In this document: positions 61,097-64,000 of the stretch, piece after piece
How the letters are laid out: the number at the start of each line of letters is the position of its first letter
Numbering within the stretch: position 1 is the first letter of the stretch
Origin: Shewanella algidipiscicola
GTDB lineage: Bacteria; Pseudomonadota; Gammaproteobacteria; Enterobacterales; Shewanellaceae
Direction: 5' to 3'
Assembly: GCF_003605125.1 (NCBI RefSeq)
Contig: NZ_QPQT01000006.1
Location: 124,001-188,000, forward strand
Length of the DNA stretch: 64,000 bases
Translations under genes and position numbers: made by a program
Notes under the pieces: generated by a model
The model's input: only the letters and a program-made list of their open reading frames with translations
Database searches by the model: none
What the model was told of the DNA's origin: nothing

Positions 61097-61735
61097 TTGA
61101 AACGTTCTATTGTTAAAAATGGCAGTTTATTAGGGTTATTTGCACTGCTCTGCACCGCCTTAGTTGCCATGGTTAATCTGTTTACTGCCGATCGTATTAA
61201 GCAGCAACAAGATTTAGAGTTAATGCGGACTCTGCATCAGATCATTCCCGATGAGATACATGACAACGCCTTAATTGAACATTGTATTTTAATCCATGAT
61301 GCGGCCGCGCTTGGCGTGGATGAGCCTCTACCCGCCTATATCGCCAGTCAACAAGGTACACCTGTGGCCATCGCCATCGAGACCGTCGCACCCGATGGTT
61401 ATAATGGCCAAATCAAGTTGATTGTCGCGATAGATGTGCAAGGTAAGGTGCTCGGTGTGCGTACCCTAGCCCATAATGAAACTCCTGGTCTGGGTGATAA
61501 AATTGAGTTGCGTAAATCAGATTGGGTCTACCAGTTTAATCAGCAGCAGCTGAGCGATGACAATGATAAGCTGTGGGCGGTCAAAAAAGACGGCGGGCAA
61601 TTTGACCAATTTACTGGGGCGACGATCACCCCCAGAGCCTATGTCGGTTCGGTAAAACGTACCCTACAGTATTTTAATGCTAACCAAGCACAACTGCTTA
61701 ACCGCCCAGCTAATTGTGAGGTTTCCTATGAGTAA
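61097..61735 (+). CDS. rsxG: Electron transport complex subunit RsxG
   Basis: A 212-residue subunit with one N-terminal helix ([21 protein letters not shown] in outline, about 8-27) and a periplasmic FMN-binding domain. The flavinylation motif is TGATITP (Thr near residue 177). An upstream ATG in frame at 61013 lies inside rsxD and has no ribosome site; TTG at 61097 follows AGGAG with ideal spacing and fits the family N-terminus, so TTG is chosen. Overlaps rsxE by eight bases. Confidence 0.94.
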   Translation: MKRSIVKNGSLLGLFALLCTALVAMVNLFTADRIKQQQDLELMRTLHQIIPDEIHDNALIEHCILIHDAAALGVDEPLPAYIASQQGTPVAIAIETVAPDGYNGQIKLIVAIDVQGKVLGVRTLAHNETPGLGDKIELRKSDWVYQFNQQQLSDDNDKLWAVKKDGGQFDQFTGATITPRAYVGSVKRTLQYFNANQAQLLNRPANCEVSYE

Positions 61736-62426
61736 TTATCGCGATATTGCCTGGCAAGGCTTATGGAAAAACAATCCGGGACTGGTGCAATTATTGGGCT
61801 TATGCCCATTGCTGGCCGTAACCGCTACCCTAACAAACGCCATCGGGCTGGGTTTAGCCACCTTAGTCGTATTAGTTGGCTCCAACATCTTAGTATCGCT
61901 AGTGAGAGACTACGTCCCTAAAGAGATCCGTATTCCAGTATTTGTGATGATTATCGCGGCGCTCGTGACCTGCGTGCAACTGCTAATCAACGCTTACGCC
62001 TACGGTTTATATCTGTCACTGGGGATCTTTTTGCCACTGATTGTGACTAACTGCGTGATCATCGGTCGTGCCGAAGCCTTTGCGTCGCGTAATACCGTCA
62101 GCAAAGCCGCTTTCGATGGTTTAATGATGGGCCTAGGCTTTACCTTAGTCTTGATGATGTTAGGGGCGTGCCGTGAAATTTTAGGCCAAGGTACCCTTTT
62201 CGATGGCGCAAATCTGCTGCTTGGAGAATGGGCGGCCGATCTGACCATCCATTTCTGGCAGGTAGACACCAATTTCTTGCTCGCCATGCTACCACCGGGG
62301 GCATTTATCGCCATGGGCTTTTTAATCGCCGCCAAAAATATCATCGATGACAAGATTGCCGCACATCGCCCAGCTCCAGAGCCAGAGCAAGCCGTGACCC
62401 GAGTTAGAATTACCAAGGTAAGTTAA
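61728..62426 (+). CDS. rsxE: Electron transport complex subunit RsxE
   Basis: A 232-residue, six-helix membrane subunit homologous to RsxA in inverted orientation. [18 protein letters not shown] (about 16-33) and [16 protein letters not shown] (about 104-119) carry the two cysteines for the shared [2Fe-2S] cluster. Start ATG lies within the end of rsxG. It is followed three bases later by nth, so nth is likely co-transcribed, as in E. coli. Confidence 0.96.
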   Translation: MSNYRDIAWQGLWKNNPGLVQLLGLCPLLAVTATLTNAIGLGLATLVVLVGSNILVSLVRDYVPKEIRIPVFVMIIAALVTCVQLLINAYAYGLYLSLGIFLPLIVTNCVIIGRAEAFASRNTVSKAAFDGLMMGLGFTLVLMMLGACREILGQGTLFDGANLLLGEWAADLTIHFWQVDTNFLLAMLPPGAFIAMGFLIAAKNIIDDKIAAHRPAPEPEQAVTRVRITKVS

Positions 62427-62429
62427 TCG

Positions 62430-63074
62430 ATGAATAACGAAAAACGTCGCCAAATCTTGACCATCTTGCGCGATAATAACCCTAAGCCAGAAACTGAACT
62501 TAACTTCTCCTCGCCATTTGAGCTATTGGTCGCCGTCACCTTGTCGGCCCAAGCAACCGATGTGAGTGTTAACAAGGCCACTGATAAATTGTTTCCTGTG
62601 GCAAATACCGCCCAAGCCATTTTAGACTTAGGGGTTGATGGTTTAAAACAGTATATTAAAACCATAGGCTTATATAATAATAAGGCCATTAACGTCATCA
62701 AAGCCTGCCAAATATTAGTTGAAAAATATGCAGGTGAAGTGCCCGAGAACAGAGAAGCCCTCGAAGCCTTACCCGGTGTGGGCAGAAAAACCGCTAATGT
62801 GGTGCTTAATACTGCCTTTGGCTGGCCGACCATTGCAGTGGACACCCACATCTTTCGCGTTGCCAATCGTACTAAATTTGCCATGGGGAAAAATGTCGAT
62901 CAGGTTGAGCAGAAGATGTTAAAAGTCGTACCAGCTGAATTTAAGGTCGATGTACATCATTGGTTTATATTACAAGGTCGCTATACCTGCTTGGCACGTA
63001 AGCCTCGCTGTGGCAGCTGTATTATTGAAGAGCTGTGCGAGTTTAAAGACAAAGTCTATCCTGACGAAGACTGA
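62430..63074 (+). CDS. nth: Endonuclease III
   Basis: A 214-residue DNA glycosylase/AP lyase removing oxidised pyrimidines. The helix-hairpin-helix is LEALPGVGRKTANVVLN (about 110-126) with the catalytic lysine, the catalytic aspartate is in AVDTHIFRVANR (near residue 138), and the C-terminal [4Fe-4S] cluster CX6CX2CX5C is visible in CLARKPRCGSCIIEELC. Last gene of rsxABCDGE-nth; SoxR redox control and this Fe-S repair enzyme are also linked in E. coli. A very strong hairpin follows. Confidence 0.97.
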   Translation: MNNEKRRQILTILRDNNPKPETELNFSSPFELLVAVTLSAQATDVSVNKATDKLFPVANTAQAILDLGVDGLKQYIKTIGLYNNKAINVIKACQILVEKYAGEVPENREALEALPGVGRKTANVVLNTAFGWPTIAVDTHIFRVANRTKFAMGKNVDQVEQKMLKVVPAEFKVDVHHWFILQGRYTCLARKPRCGSCIIEELCEFKDKVYPDED

Positions 63075-63114
63075 GACTAGCCACATCGCAAGTGGCACTT
63101 ATGCCCATGACTCA

Positions 63115-63168
63115 CGCTATCAGCTAACAAAAAAGCCGCTAATGCGGCTTTTTTGTTAGCTGATAGCG
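63115..63168. terminator. Terminator with perfect 25-bp stem after nth
   Basis: Arms of 25 bp beginning CGCTATCAGCTAACAAAAAA (then GCCGC) are perfectly inverted around TAAT. The core GCCGC/GCGGC with six A/T gives T-runs on both strands, so it is a bidirectional terminator extended by a further 14 bp of symmetry. Confidence 0.9.
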
Positions 63169-63426
63169 CAAATGATACACACTAATTTTGAATGGACTAT
63201 TGTTGACTTAACCGTTTATTAAGTGAACGACCTATCAATAGATACTCTATCAATAAAGTATCTATTGATAAAATAGCGTCAGCTTTGACTTCGCTCTTCT
63301 GTTTGCTCCATTAGGTTTAGTGCGGCGTAATCGTTCGCTTTACTTGCTAAAACCATCGATCAAGCCATGCATTAAAACCAACAGATCAGCATTTGAACAA
63401 CACTCGCTTCTAATGAGCTGCGGCCC
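63169..63426. other. Intergenic region after nth
   Basis: No supported ORF. It includes the AT-rich dyad at 63233-63270 and leads into the convergent small YnhF-like gene. Confidence 0.5.
63233..63270. repeat. AT-rich inverted repeat with a third internal copy
   Basis: TATCAATAGATACT and its exact complement AGTATCTATTGATA enclose the loop CTATCAATAA, which itself carries TATCAATA again. Not followed by a T-run. Could be a protein-binding dyad or an RNA hairpin; unknown. Confidence 0.8.
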
Positions 63427-63510
63427 TTAGAACATTGACACAAAAAATATCGATAAAACCACTGCGATAGTGACAGCTAAACCTAAGGCCATTTTTAATT
63501 CGCTAGACAT
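63427..63510 (-). CDS. ynhF: YnhF-like small membrane protein, 27 residues
   Basis: A 27-residue peptide, MSSELKMALGLAVTIAVVLS then IFFVSMF, with a single transmembrane helix. The N-terminal M-S-x-(D/E)-L-K pattern followed by a hydrophobic helix matches the E. coli small membrane protein YnhF (29 residues, MSTDLK...). AAAGGAG lies eight bases before the ATG, a near-perfect ribosome site, which strongly supports translation. Divergent from gloA. Function of the family is unknown. Confidence 0.75.
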   Translation of the reverse strand: MSSELKMALGLAVTIAVVLSIFFVSMF

Positions 63511-63816
63511 GATTAAACTCCTTTAAGTAAGTCGGTTCATTATGCTACCAAAGCAGGTTTGTACCAAAGTATTTACTAAATTATGTGACCTCAATCATAG
63601 GCGAAATAACAGGAGTATGACAGGAGTCCCCCCTCCCCCTTGCAGTTCTCGCTCAGCCCCTGACACAGGTATTAAACGGTACACATCAACAGATGGCCAT
63701 AGACCAAGCAGCATGGTCTTGAATTTATACACTCTGCTTCAGCCTATCTAGAGATGATTAACGACAGTGATTAAGGGTATAATGGCCGCTACCTTAAACC
63801 TGAATTAGAGGTCTTC
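63511..63816. other. Divergent region between ynhF-like gene and gloA
   Basis: About 306 bases. TATAAT at 63778-63783 is a good -10 for gloA, without a clear -35. A 69-codon plus-strand frame (63542-63751) lacks a ribosome site and protein-like composition and is not supported. Confidence 0.5.
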
Positions 63817-64000
63817 ATGGCACAACTTCTTCACACTATGCTTAGAGTCAGCAATCTCGAACGCAGCATTCATTTTTATACTGAAATCCTTGGCATGAAA
63901 CTGCTTAGACAATCTGAAAACCCTGAATACCGTTATACCCTCGCCTTTGTCGGATTTGACGACGAAAACACAGGTGCCGCAGTGGTAGAGTTGACCTATA
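63817..64000 (+). CDS. gloA: Lactoylglutathione lyase (glyoxalase I), 5' part
   Basis: The first 61 codons of a VOC-superfamily enzyme, cut by the window end. [20 protein letters not shown] and [11 protein letters not shown] match GloA closely; His6 is a metal ligand and [14 protein letters not shown] and VVELTY (Glu metal ligand) follow. It isomerises the methylglyoxal-glutathione hemithioacetal to S-lactoylglutathione. Full length in relatives is about 136 residues. AGAGG lies nine bases upstream of the ATG. Confidence 0.95.
   Translation, partial: MAQLLHTMLRVSNLERSIHFYTEILGMKLLRQSENPEYRYTLAFVGFDDENTGAAVVELTY

Noticed and set aside
63542..63751. 69-codon plus-strand ORF before gloA
   Set aside because: No ribosome site and no protein-like features; overlaps the gloA promoter region.

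Overview
The window looks like ordinary core chromosome of a marine gammaproteobacterium, most likely Shewanella or a very close relative. Support comes from the gene order: lolA-rarA-crcB-serS beside ftsK-lrp-trxB; an Entner-Doudoroff operon (zwf-pgl-edd-eda) divergent from hexR and pykA; psrA-fadE; a member of the VC2046/SO_2500 family; a rhombosortase; and rsxABCDGE-nth. Genes sit densely on both strands. I see no prophage, transposase, integrase, CRISPR array or island, and no clear candidate for a wholly new multi-gene system.

Layout. 0-12 kb: tRNA-Ser; divergent purine-nucleoside transporter punC and regulator punR; yccA; the tusDCB-tusE tRNA thiolation operon; then, on the minus strand, lrp, ftsK, lolA, rarA, crcB, serS and a small membrane ORF. 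12-18 kb: alanine dehydrogenase (between lrp and trxB), trxB, and the thrS-infC-rpmI-rplT translation operon, with a non-canonical ATA start for infC and a possible tRNA-Thr anticodon mimic before thrS. 18-26 kb: a pteridine-reductase-like gene with a cysteine-rich partner, ribE/mdtK, a duplicated tRNA-Val/tRNA-fMet unit, the protein acetyltransferase gene patZ and a diguanylate cyclase. 26-41 kb: eptA, marR-dmeF (metal efflux), the HexR-controlled sugar genes, and psrA-fadE with a palindromic operator.

41-54 kb: smrA, a secreted SnoaL-like protein, ychJ, a perfect 8 x 12-bp minisatellite, a GAF-PAS-GGDEF-EAL protein, two small conserved genes, three tRNA-Tyr genes, a Cds1-type PLP enzyme, queE/queC (queuosine), rhombosortase, uvrB, and an 800-bp gene-free stretch with two inverted DnaA boxes, followed by five identical tRNA-Asn genes. 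54-64 kb: a CsrD-like degenerate GGDEF-EAL membrane protein, the full rsxABCDGE electron-transport operon with an expanded repeat tail in RsxC, nth, a very long perfect hairpin, a 27-residue YnhF-like membrane peptide, and the 5' part of gloA, cut by the window end.

How the genes work together: much of the window is translation capacity and quality (12 tRNA genes, serS, thrS, infC, L20, L35, tus and que tRNA modification). The rest is central carbon use (Entner-Doudoroff, pyruvate kinase, fatty-acid oxidation, alanine dehydrogenase), redox systems (trxB, rsx) and c-di-GMP-type signalling. The points most worth a second look are regulatory or structural: the thrS leader, HexR and PsrA sites, the DnaA-box palindrome, the VNTR, the RsxC repeat expansion, the unannotated small membrane proteins and the CsrD-like gene.
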